In this document: positions 17,365-25,369 of the stretch, piece by piece
Position numbering within the stretch: the first letter of the stretch is position 1
How the letters are laid out: every line of letters begins with the position of its first letter
Origin: Sinorhizobium saheli
GTDB lineage: Bacteria > Pseudomonadota > Alphaproteobacteria > Rhizobiales > Rhizobiaceae
Assembly (NCBI RefSeq): GCF_001651875.1
Contig: NZ_LNQB01000046.1
Location: forward strand, 1 to 34,707
Direction: 5' to 3'
DNA length: 34,707 nt
Notes under the pieces: generated by a model
Seen by the model: only the letters and a program-made list of their open reading frames with translations
The model's database searches: none
Told to the model about the DNA's origin: nothing
Translations under genes and position numbers: made by a program

Positions 17365-18115
17365 ACTGCCCGACCCCAAGCAAGCGATCTGCGTCGCGAT
17401 AGACGCTAATTTTGCCTCTTTTGTTTCGGCCGAATGCTGACGGGACCACCCTCAGCCTGGTGGATCTCGAACTGGTTTGTTTTCCGGACGAGACGATAAG
17501 TTTTCGAAATCCGAAGGTACGCGGATCGAAGTCCGGCGCCAGGTTCAGCAGTCGCTTGCCAACTGTGCCTAGGTTGATCCATCCGTCTTCGGCTTCCTCC
17601 TGTGCAAGCACCTTTTTTCAACGGCACGGCGGCGCTTGCTGGTTGCAAGGGCTGAGCGGCCGCCGGGCTCTGCCCTTGACCGCGCCGGAAACAAGATTCT
17701 CGGTGTAGATAAACCGACGGCAGGCCTGCCGGAAGCTCTCTGGAGTCTTCTGCTCCCCGAAGCCAAAACATCGATGCCTGCTCGCGGATCCGGGCGGCAA
17801 AACGCGTAAGACCGCTGTCGGACGAAGCGAGGCAAAGGACATCGAAGCGCCCGCTGTGCAGCAGATCCATCACGTCGACACAAGCGTAATATCCGAAGCA
17901 TTTTTGCCGCTCGTACAGGCGAACTGCTGTTGCGGAATGATCGCGTGTTTCGAAAGGACATCCGCGCAGGCCTTGGAACGTGTGCCCGACAAATCGCCGT
18001 AGATGCGACGGACACTGGCCTCGCCGATCTTGCCGACCTCTTCGAACAACCCATCGACAATCTTGCCTAAGTGTTGTCGGCATCAATGAGCACCGCAAGG
18101 CGCGGTGATCGAGGC
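17365..18115 (-). pseudogene. NYN-domain/OST-HTH (LabA-like) protein, frameshifted
   Basis: Blocks of one protein lie in three minus-strand frames. They are LAVLIDADN (the NYN metal-site strand), VDGLFEEVGKIGEASVRRIY, then DLLHSGRFDVLCLASSDSGL (the second acidic motif, SSDSDF in relatives), GFGEQKTPESFRQACRRFIY, and finally a C-terminal OST-HTH/LOTUS-type segment (WINLGTVGKRLLNLAPDFDP). NYN domains are PIN-like nucleases acting on RNA, and the OST-HTH is an RNA-binding module. Several frameshifts and a stop close to the start make it non-functional. It lies between cspA and another broken nuclease gene on the same strand. Confidence 0.75.
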
Positions 18116-18198
18116 TAAGCTGGCCTGGGACGTTCTCCCTCGAAAGCCGGTTCCAATGCTTGTTTGGGCCCCCGCCTCGTAGGTCGATCGAAGCTCGA

Positions 18199-19013
18199 TC
18201 AGGCCTTAAAGCGATCGAAAACGGTCAGGCGTTTCACCGGCGGGTCGCCTTCATTCCACAGATAGATTTCCGATCGCAGGTAACGGAGCTCCTCGTCGAT
18301 CTCGGTCCACCAGGATTTCGGGCGGTCTTCGCTGCCATCCGACCAGCGGTAGCCTCGCGCGATTTCTCGCTGCCATGCAAGCTCAGCAAATGCATTGCGG
18401 TAGGCTCCCTCCCCGCGAAACGCCAACACCTCGAGAAGGGCGAAGCAATCGTCGACGCGCGGTGGCCGTTGTGAAAGCAGCCTGATCTGGCCGATCAGGT
18501 AGCCCGAGCTTCGTCCCTTCGAAACCCGTGCCGCCCAGCGACCCCGAGACGGAGCAGGCCCAGGCCTTGTCCGAGAACAGGCTCGAGAACGCCTCGCAGA
18601 AGGGGCGATCGAAAGAAGCATTTTGGGCGATGACGAGGTCGGCGGGCCCGATCAAGGATCGAAGCCTGCCATATCGATCACCTGCTTGGCCACCATTTGG
18701 TCGGGAATGCCGGTAAGACGGGTGATTTCCGGCGGGATCGGATTGAGGGGATGCTGCAGACCGCCGTACACACCCGTGACGTCGCCGATGCTGCCGGCCC
18801 AACGCAACGGCGCCGACCTCGATGCCGCGGGATTCCCGGCTGCGGCGTGCCGACGACTGCGCGGGGAACAAGCCTGCGCAGTACGCGATCGTTGCCACTC
18901 TTCTCGAGATGGCGCACCATGGCTTGGTCATTGTTTGCCGTCGTGAAGGGCGCCACGACAACATCATCGTTCTTCGCGCATGGCGGCGGAAACATCTCGA
19001 GCTGCGATGTCAT
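18199..19013 (-). pseudogene. DnaQ-like 3'-5' exonuclease, frameshifted
   Basis: The minus strand holds the pieces of an epsilon-subunit-like DEDD exonuclease. The N-terminal DxETTG block is obscured, but AGDRYGRLRSLIGPADLVIA followed by QNASFDRPFCEAFSS (HNASFDRPF in intact relatives) is the ExoII motif. The C-terminus is well preserved over about 100 residues (RPPRVDDCFALLEVLAF; WWTEIDEELRYLRSEIY; VKRLTVFDRFKA). At least three frame changes occur between 18500 and 18950. Intact relatives are about 290-aa stand-alone exonucleases common on rhizobial plasmids. Confidence 0.75.
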
Positions 19014-19237
19014 CGTCGATCGTTATTCCTCGGGCAGCATATGGTGAGAAGTGAAAGCGAGGCTCACGCAGCCTGACAATGAGAAGCCGCACCGGGACAT
19101 CGGCAGACAAGGGAAAAAGGCCGGAATTCTGTCGATAAACTCAGCCCACCGGCAATACCGACTTCCGCCTGGCGGGATTGCCTGCACATTACCTCCGCCG
19201 ATGCATGTGAGGGTAGAAAAGTGAAGGGAGAAGCGCA
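19014..19237. promoter_or_regulatory. Leader/promoter region of the MucR-like gene
   Basis: This stretch of 224 bp has no gene. AAGGGAG sits seven bases before the TTG start at 19238. MucR-type regulators often bind AT-rich sites in their own promoter, but no distinct site stands out. Confidence 0.35.
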
Positions 19238-19729
19238 TTGACCGAACCGCGTTCGGACGCCGACGAGCGGACACTCGAGCTTACCGGCCGGATCGTCGCG
19301 GCCTATCTGAGCCGCAATGCCGTCGCGATCGACGAGCTGCCAAGTTTAATCCAGCAGACCCATACGGCGCTGAACGAGACCTCATCGTCGTTCCAGGCCA
19401 ACGAGGCGCCTGTCATCGAAGAGCAGCGTCCGGCCGTGCCGGTCAAGAAGTCGGTCACAGAAGAATTCATCATCTGCCTCGAAGATGGCAAGCGGTTGAA
19501 ATTGCTGCGGCGGCACCTGATGGCGAAATTTGGCCTGACGCCTGAACAATACCGGGAGAAATGGAAGCTCCCGGCAGACTATCCGATGACGGCTCCGGCC
19601 TATGCCCGCCAGCGTGCCGAAATCGCACTCGGTTCCGGGCTGGGGAAAAGACCGGCGCCGTCTACACCTGCGGCCGCAGAGGCCGCTCTGCCCCAGCCTC
19701 GCAAGAAGATCGGACCGAAGTTCCGTTGA
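19238..19729 (+). CDS. Ros/MucR-family regulator with altered zinc-finger ligands
   Basis: A 163-aa protein of the Ros/MucR family, transcription factors that control exopolysaccharide, motility and plasmid genes in rhizobia. TTG at 19238 is the only reasonable start and has a strong AAGGGAG. Residues 75-125 (IICLEDGKRLKLLRRHLMAK, then GLTPEQYREKWKLPADYPM) are the conserved finger and basic flank. Of the four zinc ligands of Ros (Cys-Cys-His-His), Cys80 and His93 are kept, but the second Cys is Asp83 and the last His is Phe98. Some rhizobial homologues fold and bind DNA without zinc, so it may still work. The N-terminal 70 residues should mediate oligomerisation. The C-terminus is proline/alanine rich. 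Confidence 0.88.
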   Translation: MTEPRSDADERTLELTGRIVAAYLSRNAVAIDELPSLIQQTHTALNETSSSFQANEAPVIEEQRPAVPVKKSVTEEFIICLEDGKRLKLLRRHLMAKFGLTPEQYREKWKLPADYPMTAPAYARQRAEIALGSGLGKRPAPSTPAAAEAALPQPRKKIGPKFR

Positions 19730-20013
19730 GCCATTCCGCTGCGAGCGTGGCCGGGCCCCACCGGATCGCGTGAGCTAAGAGCGCCAAGCATGAGCGACGA
19801 ACGTGGCGCACGGTCCAACAGGGCGTCCGTGCTCTACGCCCACTGGTGCTAGTACCGAGGTACCGGAGGGGGGCAGGTTCGGCTTTGCGATATAGGGCGG
19901 GCGAAACGCTCGCACCGGAAATCATTCGCTTGAGAAAGCATTGGTCGCCCGGTGCTGCCGGCGTCCCACCGCGACAGAAAACGACTTTGGATGTCCGCAC
20001 AACTCGTTGTTCG
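19730..20013. other. Gap between convergent mucR-like and patatin genes
   Basis: No gene recognised. Overlapping short frames on both strands are arginine rich and unlike any family I know. No obvious bidirectional terminator. Confidence 0.4.
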
Positions 20014-20964
20014 CTAGCGTGGCCACAGAGATCGGCCGTCGAAGAACCACGCTGCGCGTTCCTCCCCGTTTCGCAGCAGGCGCTCGATCATCGGGCTGGA
20101 GCGGTCCAGCTTTGAGGGATAATCTAAGTCGCCCTCGAGTTCGACGACTCGAATGTTGATAGGTTTGTAGCGTGCGCCGAGTGAGGGATACTCGGCGAGC
20201 AGCTCATTGATCTTCGTAATGAAGTACAATTCATGGCTGAGTGCCAGGTTGCCAGACAGCTCATTCCGGCGGTCGACAATCTCCGGCATCGCCCGCGGCT
20301 CACTTTTCCGCTGCTGCGGATTGATCTGCACCACCCAGATTTCGTCTGGCCGCTCCGGCAACTCGGTGAATTCGCGCACAGGCGGATTGCGGCTGAAGAG
20401 CCCATCCCAGAAGAGAGTGCCGCGAGCCTGAACGGCCCGGAAGAGCGGGGGGAACCGCGGCCGAGGCATCAGCTCATCATAGGTCAAGCTTTCGCCCTCA
20501 AACGCCACTCCGAGGCCGTGAATGATGTCCGTGGCCCCGATCAGGAGTTTCGGCCTCGCGCGACGACGGGGTTCGCTCGGCAACGACGCAAGGTCGAGGT
20601 GACGACTGAGAAGGTCGCGCAACCGCGGCTCCGCCACAGGACCATGAAGGTAAGGGCTGATCTCGGCGGTTACCGGGAGGCGTGCCGACGACACTGCCCA
20701 GAAGTTAGTTACCGCATCAAGGATGTCATGCACCTCGAGGTCGCGCCAAAAGTCGATCAGGCGGTGCCGAGCCTCGTCCGCCCCACCGTGGATCAGGCCA
20801 GACCACACCAACGCGGCGCACATAGCGCCGCCCGACGTCCCACTCAAGGCAATGAGCTGGTAACGAAACTCAGGCGCCAATAGGCCACTCAGCACACCCG
20901 CCGCAAATGCAGCATGGCTGCCCCCGCCTTGGCAGGCTATCGCGATTTTAGGAGCCAGCGACAT
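20014..20964 (-). CDS. Patatin-like phospholipase
   Basis: The product is 316 aa from the ATG at 20964; a TTG 30 bases upstream is possible but less likely. The patatin catalytic dyad is present: the oxyanion loop CQGGGSHAAF follows the first strand, the nucleophile elbow is GTSGGA (about residues 45-50), and the aspartate lies in FWDGLFSRNPP (DG(G/x) motif). PPLFRAV precedes it as in the family. These serine hydrolases release fatty acids from membrane lipids, and in rhizobia they are often found near polyhydroxybutyrate genes, which are not seen here. The frame is undamaged. There is no signal peptide, so the enzyme is cytoplasmic or peripheral. The gene is monocistronic. Confidence 0.88.
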   Translation of the reverse strand: MSLAPKIAIACQGGGSHAAFAAGVLSGLLAPEFRYQLIALSGTSGGAMCAALVWSGLIHGGADEARHRLIDFWRDLEVHDILDAVTNFWAVSSARLPVTAEISPYLHGPVAEPRLRDLLSRHLDLASLPSEPRRRARPKLLIGATDIIHGLGVAFEGESLTYDELMPRPRFPPLFRAVQARGTLFWDGLFSRNPPVREFTELPERPDEIWVVQINPQQRKSEPRAMPEIVDRRNELSGNLALSHELYFITKINELLAEYPSLGARYKPINIRVVELEGDLDYPSKLDRSSPMIERLLRNGEERAAWFFDGRSLWPR

Positions 20965-21367
20965 GAGAAACACAACTCTCGTCAACTTCGTCAACTTCCG
21001 TGCCCGCGATAGCGGCGGTGCTCGTCGAAGACTAGATCATGGCCAATTCGCTCTCGCCGATCCGGTTCGCGCACGCGGCCGAACTCAAGCGATGGCGAAG
21101 ATCACGTCGTTAACGGTGAGAGCCGCAGAATCAAAAGTCGGTGGCGAGTGTCGGAGATGTTGAAGGCGACGTAGACGCCGGAGGCGGTTTTGTAAGGTGG
21201 CAAGGAAGTCGGCGCAATCATCCGCGGTCGGGACGGTCGTAGCCGAGCGAACTCTCCGCTACCCAGCATCGAATTTTGTGCTCGAGACCGCCATGTCCTG
21301 TTCCGAGAGACAGGGCCACGCGCCACGCCGCCGAGACGCTAGAAAGTCAAGCCAGCTCCAAAACCTC
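20965..21367. other. Gap upstream of the patatin gene
   Basis: This presumably includes the patatin promoter. No gene is recognised; a minus-strand string (TASGVYVAFNISDTRHRLL, near 21110-21190) looks protein-like but I cannot assign it. Confidence 0.4.
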
Positions 21368-21655
21368 GATCGCGTAGAGGAAATAGCCGACCGGCCGACC
21401 GCTGCGCCGAAGCGCGGCAACGATCGCTTCGGTCTGGCTCGGCGGCACGACGGCTTCCTCATCGCCGTGGAAGAAGATCACGGGCTTGAACAAACGCTCG
21501 GCCTGAAAGAGCGGCGAACGTTCGCGATAGAGTGCCTCGTCCTCGCGATAGGGTCCGATCAGCCAATCGAGATAGCGCGACTCGAACTTGTTCGTGTCGC
21601 GCGCCAGCGCGGCCTCGTCGCTCACGCCGTAGTGGCTCGCTCCGCCCTGGAAAAA
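21368..21655 (-). pseudogene. S9 prolyl-oligopeptidase-family fragment
   Basis: About 95 residues of the alpha/beta-hydrolase domain of an S9C peptidase remain: HYGVSDEAALARDTNKFESR, YLDWLIGPY, then LFKPVIFFHGDEEAVVPPSQ with the catalytic Asp region, and EAIVAALRRSGRPVGYFLY. The nucleophile serine region (upstream) and the final His region are both missing, and the frame runs into unrelated sequence at each end. It is a truncated relic, cut at about 21655 where a different gene fragment begins on the opposite strand. Confidence 0.75.
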
Positions 21656-21663
21656 TCGCAAAA

Positions 21664-22158
21664 CACGAGGGCTGCGAGCGTCGTGTAACCGGGGACCACG
21701 ATGAGGCGGTGCGCGAGTTGGAGCGCTCCGTCCTTCTGAGCCCCAACTTCGCCCTCGGCCACTATGCGCTCGCCTTCGTCCACTCGCAGTCCCGCGATCC
21801 GGCGGCGGCGATCGCCGCATCCGACCATTCGCGGCTGCTGAGCCCCTGCGATCCGCTGCTCTTCGGCAGGCTCGGCACCCGAGCGATCGCGCTCATCCGG
21901 CTCGACGCCTTCAAGGAAGCGGCGGAATGGGCCGTCAAGGCCGCGGCCCGCCCGAACGCGCATGTCCACATCCTGGCAATAGCCGCCCATCGCCTCGCAC
22001 TCGCCGGGCGTATCGAAGAAGCGCGCAACTATGCGGTCCGCATCCGCCTCCAGGACCCCGCCTATCGAACCGAAAACTTCCTCGACGCCTTCCACTTCAC
22101 GCCCGACGTCAGCGCCCGTTATCGCGAGGCGGCAGCCCTGATCGAGCTGGCAACCTGA
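21664..22158 (+). pseudogene. C-terminal TPR fragment of a cyclase/SARP-type regulator
   Basis: This open frame of about 160 residues without its own start has TPR-like helices: EAVRELERSVLLSPNFALGH, YALAFVHSQSRDPAAAIAAS, DPLLFGRLGTRAIALIRLD, EAAEWAVKAAARPNAHVHIL. Such a tail is typical of large rhizobial proteins with an N-terminal winged-helix or adenylate-cyclase domain followed by TPRs. The N-terminal domains are lost, and the fragment begins a few bases from the truncated S9 peptidase. The frame formally extends left through antisense peptidase sequence, which is an artefact of the junction. Confidence 0.65.
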
Positions 22159-22413
22159 GTGATCGGGCAACAGCTGGCGCAAGCGGAGTTTGAACATCCG
22201 CTTGCCGGCCTTCGTTCACACGGTCCTGCTTCTGGCGCGTCTGATTCGTTCGGCTTGGCGAGACGGACGGCAAGACACCACCGATCCAAATGTTCCGCTG
22301 ATTGCGAAAAGACAAGGCGACTCATCCCCTCGGTCTTGAGCGGAATCGAACTGCAGACCCGCAATTCACCAGTTCAAGGTGCCCCGGCTCGACGAGGATC
22401 GCCCGGCAACCAC
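22159..22413. other. Gap left of the defence-like block
   Basis: No gene. GGAATCGAAC at 22339-22348 recalls a reversed tRNA T-loop, but the flanks do not fold into a tRNA. Confidence 0.4.
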
Positions 22414-22447
22414 AAACCCCCGCAATGCTGCAGCGCATTGCGGGTTT
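22414..22447 (-). terminator. Strong hairpin, terminator of the minus-strand operon
   Basis: AAACCCCCGCAATGC and GCATTGCGGGTTT are inverted repeats (13 paired positions, two extra C's bulged) around a six-base loop, 73 bp after the stop of the last gene of the minus-strand operon. On the minus strand the 3' arm runs into a T-rich GTTTGTGG. It may work in both directions. Confidence 0.65.
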
Positions 22448-22487
22448 GGATACCCAAATAAATTCAGAGCGAAAATTGCGGGTATCC
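22448..22487. repeat. GGATACCC / GGGTATCC inverted repeat at island edge
   Basis: An 8-bp inverted repeat with 24-bp AT-rich spacer directly abuts the terminator hairpin. The words CATTGCGGGT (22436-22445) and AATTGCGGGT (22474-22483) also form a near-direct repeat. Either a regulatory or an attachment-like site is possible. Confidence 0.45.
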
Positions 22488-22519
22488 ACGCAGAGCGGCC
22501 GCCCTTCGCGCTCTTTCTT

Positions 22520-23695
22520 TCACAAATCCGTCACAGCACGCCGCAGCTTGCGTAGCCTTCTAATGACGGAACGCTTGACATCCCCGAATCGCGCACCCAG
22601 CCACGCCCAAAGTCCACTCCACGTAATCAGCCACAACAATGCGATACCGCCCAGGAAGCCAATCAACGACGTCTGAAGACCGTAGCTCTCGAGGCCCCAC
22701 GCCGAAACCGAGCTTCCGACGGCGCCCAGCAATACCAATGCGATAATATAAAATGCGAGGCCAGGCGCACTCGTCTGGAAGCTTGCAAACGCTGTGAAAT
22801 CCGCGATCGGATCCTTTGGGCTGCCCTCACGCCAATGGTAGATGACCATCCGAGACGCGAGTCTCTCCTCCTCCGCCGCATCATGCGACACCGTCGGTGC
22901 ACCGTTGAGATATGCGGCCCATAAGTTGGCCTCAAGACGGCGTACCTTCCGCAAGGGAGCATGTTGAGTGACCAGCGTGTTGCCGAGCTCCCTAATGAGA
23001 AAGTAATGAACTCGAGATATCACGAACGCATTTGATTGTGCATTTTTCGCGATCGAAGACGGGAAACTGCGATGCTCGTTTAACCGGAGTTCTGTGAGTT
23101 CAAGCCGGTGGGAAGAACTTACAAAGATTTTATCCTTGGCGACAACTTCCTGGGTAAATAGATGTCTCGTCTTTCCGTTTAACTTGACGCGAAAGCGGAT
23201 ATACTGATCCACTCCCTTTTCCGTCCACAATCTCTCACACATTTTATCGGTAAACGTGATGGTCGAGCCTGGCCCCTTGAGGCCGTCCTCAACTGTGTCT
23301 ATCTCGATGTCGTTCTCGATCGAGATCTTATGAACGGCGACGAAAGGCATCCCATTGGAAAGGGTCGTGTAGTGAACGTCACTCTGCTTCTCGACCGCGA
23401 CAACCGAGTTGAATACAGCATTCAAAGTCTGACCGAACTTCATGACCTCGCTTAGATCGCTGAGTTGATTCTTCCGAACTACGACAGGGAAATAGATGTA
23501 AATCCGGGTTAAAAGCTCAGCCCTTGAGATTTTTAGTCCGATATCGAGAAAGTTCGTACCGGACGGCATATCCCTCCAGAGGTTGAAGTGAAGCTCCAAA
23601 TTGGGTTTCTCGGCTTGGGTTTGCTCCTCCGCGGCAAATGAGCCGGGGTCGGTTTGGGCTGCTGGCTCATACCATATTGCCAAGGTGCCATTCAT
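22520..23695 (-). CDS. Protein of unknown function with C-terminal transmembrane pair
   Basis: 391 aa; I do not recognise the family. Residues 1-305 are soluble and mixed alpha/beta, with no nuclease, ATPase or peptidase motif visible. Residues 312-335 (AFYIIALVLLGAVG) and 342-367 (GFLGGIALLWLITW) are strong transmembrane segments, followed by a very basic tail (RRLRKLRRA), so both ends should be cytoplasmic. It begins 20 bp after the ASCH gene on the same strand and is last in a three-gene operon. This layout (cytosolic sensor domain plus two TM helices) is common in membrane-acting effectors of defence systems; that role here is inference only. The start ATG has only a weak ribosome site, consistent with translational coupling. 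Confidence 0.7.
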   Translation of the reverse strand: MNGTLAIWYEPAAQTDPGSFAAEEQTQAEKPNLELHFNLWRDMPSGTNFLDIGLKISRAELLTRIYIYFPVVVRKNQLSDLSEVMKFGQTLNAVFNSVVAVEKQSDVHYTTLSNGMPFVAVHKISIENDIEIDTVEDGLKGPGSTITFTDKMCERLWTEKGVDQYIRFRVKLNGKTRHLFTQEVVAKDKIFVSSSHRLELTELRLNEHRSFPSSIAKNAQSNAFVISRVHYFLIRELGNTLVTQHAPLRKVRRLEANLWAAYLNGAPTVSHDAAEEERLASRMVIYHWREGSPKDPIADFTAFASFQTSAPGLAFYIIALVLLGAVGSSVSAWGLESYGLQTSLIGFLGGIALLWLITWSGLWAWLGARFGDVKRSVIRRLRKLRRAVTDL

Positions 23696-23715
23696 GTGCG
23701 GCCCATGTTTCCTGC

Positions 23716-24135
23716 TTACAGAGCAAAAGCAAGCTGTGTCGATGATGGCCTGCTCAACTCGTCGTCGACGTACATGTAAGATTGCGGCGGCGTGAAATTT
23801 TCGATCACATCGGCGGGATCCAAAGGCGTCTCATAACGCCGGACCTTTCCTACTGCGAGTGCAAAACTCTTGTCTCTTCCCAAGAAATAAGAATCGAAGA
23901 ATTCCTTTGATATTCCCGAATAATACGACGTCATCTCCCAAAGCGTATCAGGGTCCTCACACAAAATCTCATCAACGTCGAACTCTCCGATGATCTGCCC
24001 TACCGGACGAGTTACGTAGACTACCACCGTCCTGATCTCTCTTGAACGGTATATGCTCTTTCGAAATTCGAAACGCTTGGTTCCGTCGAAAATCTTCTCT
24101 GCATATTCCGGCTTAATCGACAACAAGACTTTCAT
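23716..24135 (-). CDS. ASCH-domain protein
   Basis: A complete 139-aa protein that begins MKVLLSIKPEYAEKIFDGTK followed by RFEFRK, a classic ASCH-domain opening (PUA-like beta barrel, strand then KI-x-x-G-x-K-x-x-E-x-R). ASCH and related PUA-like folds bind RNA or modified nucleic acid bases, and some have nuclease activity. Its start overlaps the end of the GNAT-PUA gene by 23 bp, so the two are translationally coupled. The opening LLSIKPEY echoes LLAIKPKY at the start of the C-terminal domain of that upstream protein, suggesting paralogous domains. The biological role is unknown. Confidence 0.85.
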   Translation of the reverse strand: MKVLLSIKPEYAEKIFDGTKRFEFRKSIYRSREIRTVVVYVTRPVGQIIGEFDVDEILCEDPDTLWEMTSYYSGISKEFFDSYFLGRDKSFALAVGKVRRYETPLDPADVIENFTPPQSYMYVDDELSRPSSTQLAFAL

Positions 24136-25168
24136 CTACTTCACCCAATTTCAAAATATGTTCAAACTGACCGTCTGTCAGTCTGCGCAACTGCCAATAA
24201 GGCAGTTCGCTGATGCCCACGTCGTTGAGCAAAACCGCCCGGATAGGTCGCTTTGTGAATGATACGTTATACGTCAGCTTTGCGACGTAGAGCTGTTTCC
24301 CGTCATTGTATCGGTCGCGCAATTCCTGCTCACTGAAGACGCTGTGGTCCTTTGCGAACTGGACGAATGCTTCTTCGTCCGGAAAGTGCGCTCGCCCGTG
24401 AGTTTCCTCCACGACGCATACGGAAGTGGCCACCGAACGGAAGTAAGCCGGCCCCTTATGATCCGTTGTCCGATAAAACACAACAAGGTCGCCATGCTTC
24501 ATTTGCGTCAACGTCAGACCGGCAACGTAAACCTTGTGGATAGAATTCGTATGGGGGACGTCGTCCTCGGAATTCGGGTCTTCAGTCTTGAGAATTGAGT
24601 CGGGAAGTAGATCGGTGTGATATTTTGGTTTGATCGCTAACAACCACTTGGAGACGCCGGCGGTGTGAAGGAGTGGGTAGTCCTTAACTATGTCGCCCGT
24701 GGTTGCTTGCAAAGACCGCAGCAATACCAATTCCTGGCCATTTGGGGTCGTCTTCGTCCCCCTTTCCTCAAAGCCATATCGCTTAAAGAGCTTGATCAAC
24801 GCCTCATGGGTATCGAATACGGTCACGTAGACCTCTTCGACCCCCTCCAAAATGGCGTGATCGAAGATGCGCTTGATAATTCGTTCGCCGAGTTTCGTCC
24901 CCTTCGCGATTACTTTGAGGGTTCCCACTTTCAAACGTTTCTTCGGGGGGAAAGTGGGATCGACGTCTTTTATCTCGCCATTTTCCACTTTGATATAAAG
25001 AAAGCCGCGGATCCCGCCCGTCGTGTCATCATCAACAACGTACACCGGTTCTTCGGCTTTTTTCTGGAACCACTCAGAAAACTCACCGTATTGGGCTTTT
25101 AAGCTGTCAAAAAAAGGGTCGCCAAGGTCGACGTCCTTGAACTTCGTCGGCCGTAACGTCTGCGCCAT
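24113..25168 (-). CDS. GNAT acetyltransferase fused to an ASCH/PUA-like domain
   Basis: This 351-aa protein has an ATG at 25168 with a strong AGGGGGGTG ribosome site. Residues 1-155 are a GNAT domain: central strand LKVGTLKVIAKG, P-loop AKGTKLGERI (88-97), then VEEVYVTVFDT and LFKRYGFEERG. Residues 172-350 form a second domain opening KWLLAIKPKYHTDLLPD, with GDLVVFYRT and LYVAKLTY, in the style of ASCH/EVE (PUA-like) domains. GNAT plus nucleic-acid reader suggests acetylation of an RNA, nucleotide or protein substrate found through a modified base; this is inference. It is first gene of the minus-strand operon and is divergent from the 240-aa/XRE-ImmA pair across a 201-bp shared promoter region. 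Confidence 0.85.
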   Translation of the reverse strand: MAQTLRPTKFKDVDLGDPFFDSLKAQYGEFSEWFQKKAEEPVYVVDDDTTGGIRGFLYIKVENGEIKDVDPTFPPKKRLKVGTLKVIAKGTKLGERIIKRIFDHAILEGVEEVYVTVFDTHEALIKLFKRYGFEERGTKTTPNGQELVLLRSLQATTGDIVKDYPLLHTAGVSKWLLAIKPKYHTDLLPDSILKTEDPNSEDDVPHTNSIHKVYVAGLTLTQMKHGDLVVFYRTTDHKGPAYFRSVATSVCVVEETHGRAHFPDEEAFVQFAKDHSVFSEQELRDRYNDGKQLYVAKLTYNVSFTKRPIRAVLLNDVGISELPYWQLRRLTDGQFEHILKLGEVDESLVVD

Positions 25169-25369
25169 CCATCACCCCCCTCGCGATTCGCGCGTTGAAA
25201 GTTAACAGCTACGTCTACTTCTAGCTATAGGGGTGTTGACTGCGGTGTTGTCGAGAAAAGTAATTATTCGGAGTTCTGAGCGATCGAACAGGTGACCGGG
25301 AACGCAGAGATTTGTGAAGCGCTCCTTGCTTTACGCAATTTTTTATGACAATTTTCGGCCATCGCGCAA
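25169..25369. promoter_or_regulatory. Divergent promoter region of the five-gene unit
   Basis: 201 bp between divergent genes, AT-richer than the flanks. On the minus strand TCGACA and TATAGC lie about 19 bases apart and could be a weak promoter for the GNAT gene. On the plus strand TTGACT (near 25236) and TAATTA are similarly spaced. GCTA-cgtctacttc-TAGC is a short inverted repeat inside. The XRE protein encoded to the right is the obvious candidate to act here. Confidence 0.4.

Noticed and set aside
22335..22400. Possible tRNA on the minus strand (GGAATCGAAC)
   Set aside because: T-stem arms do not pair, and no anticodon or acceptor stem can be formed.
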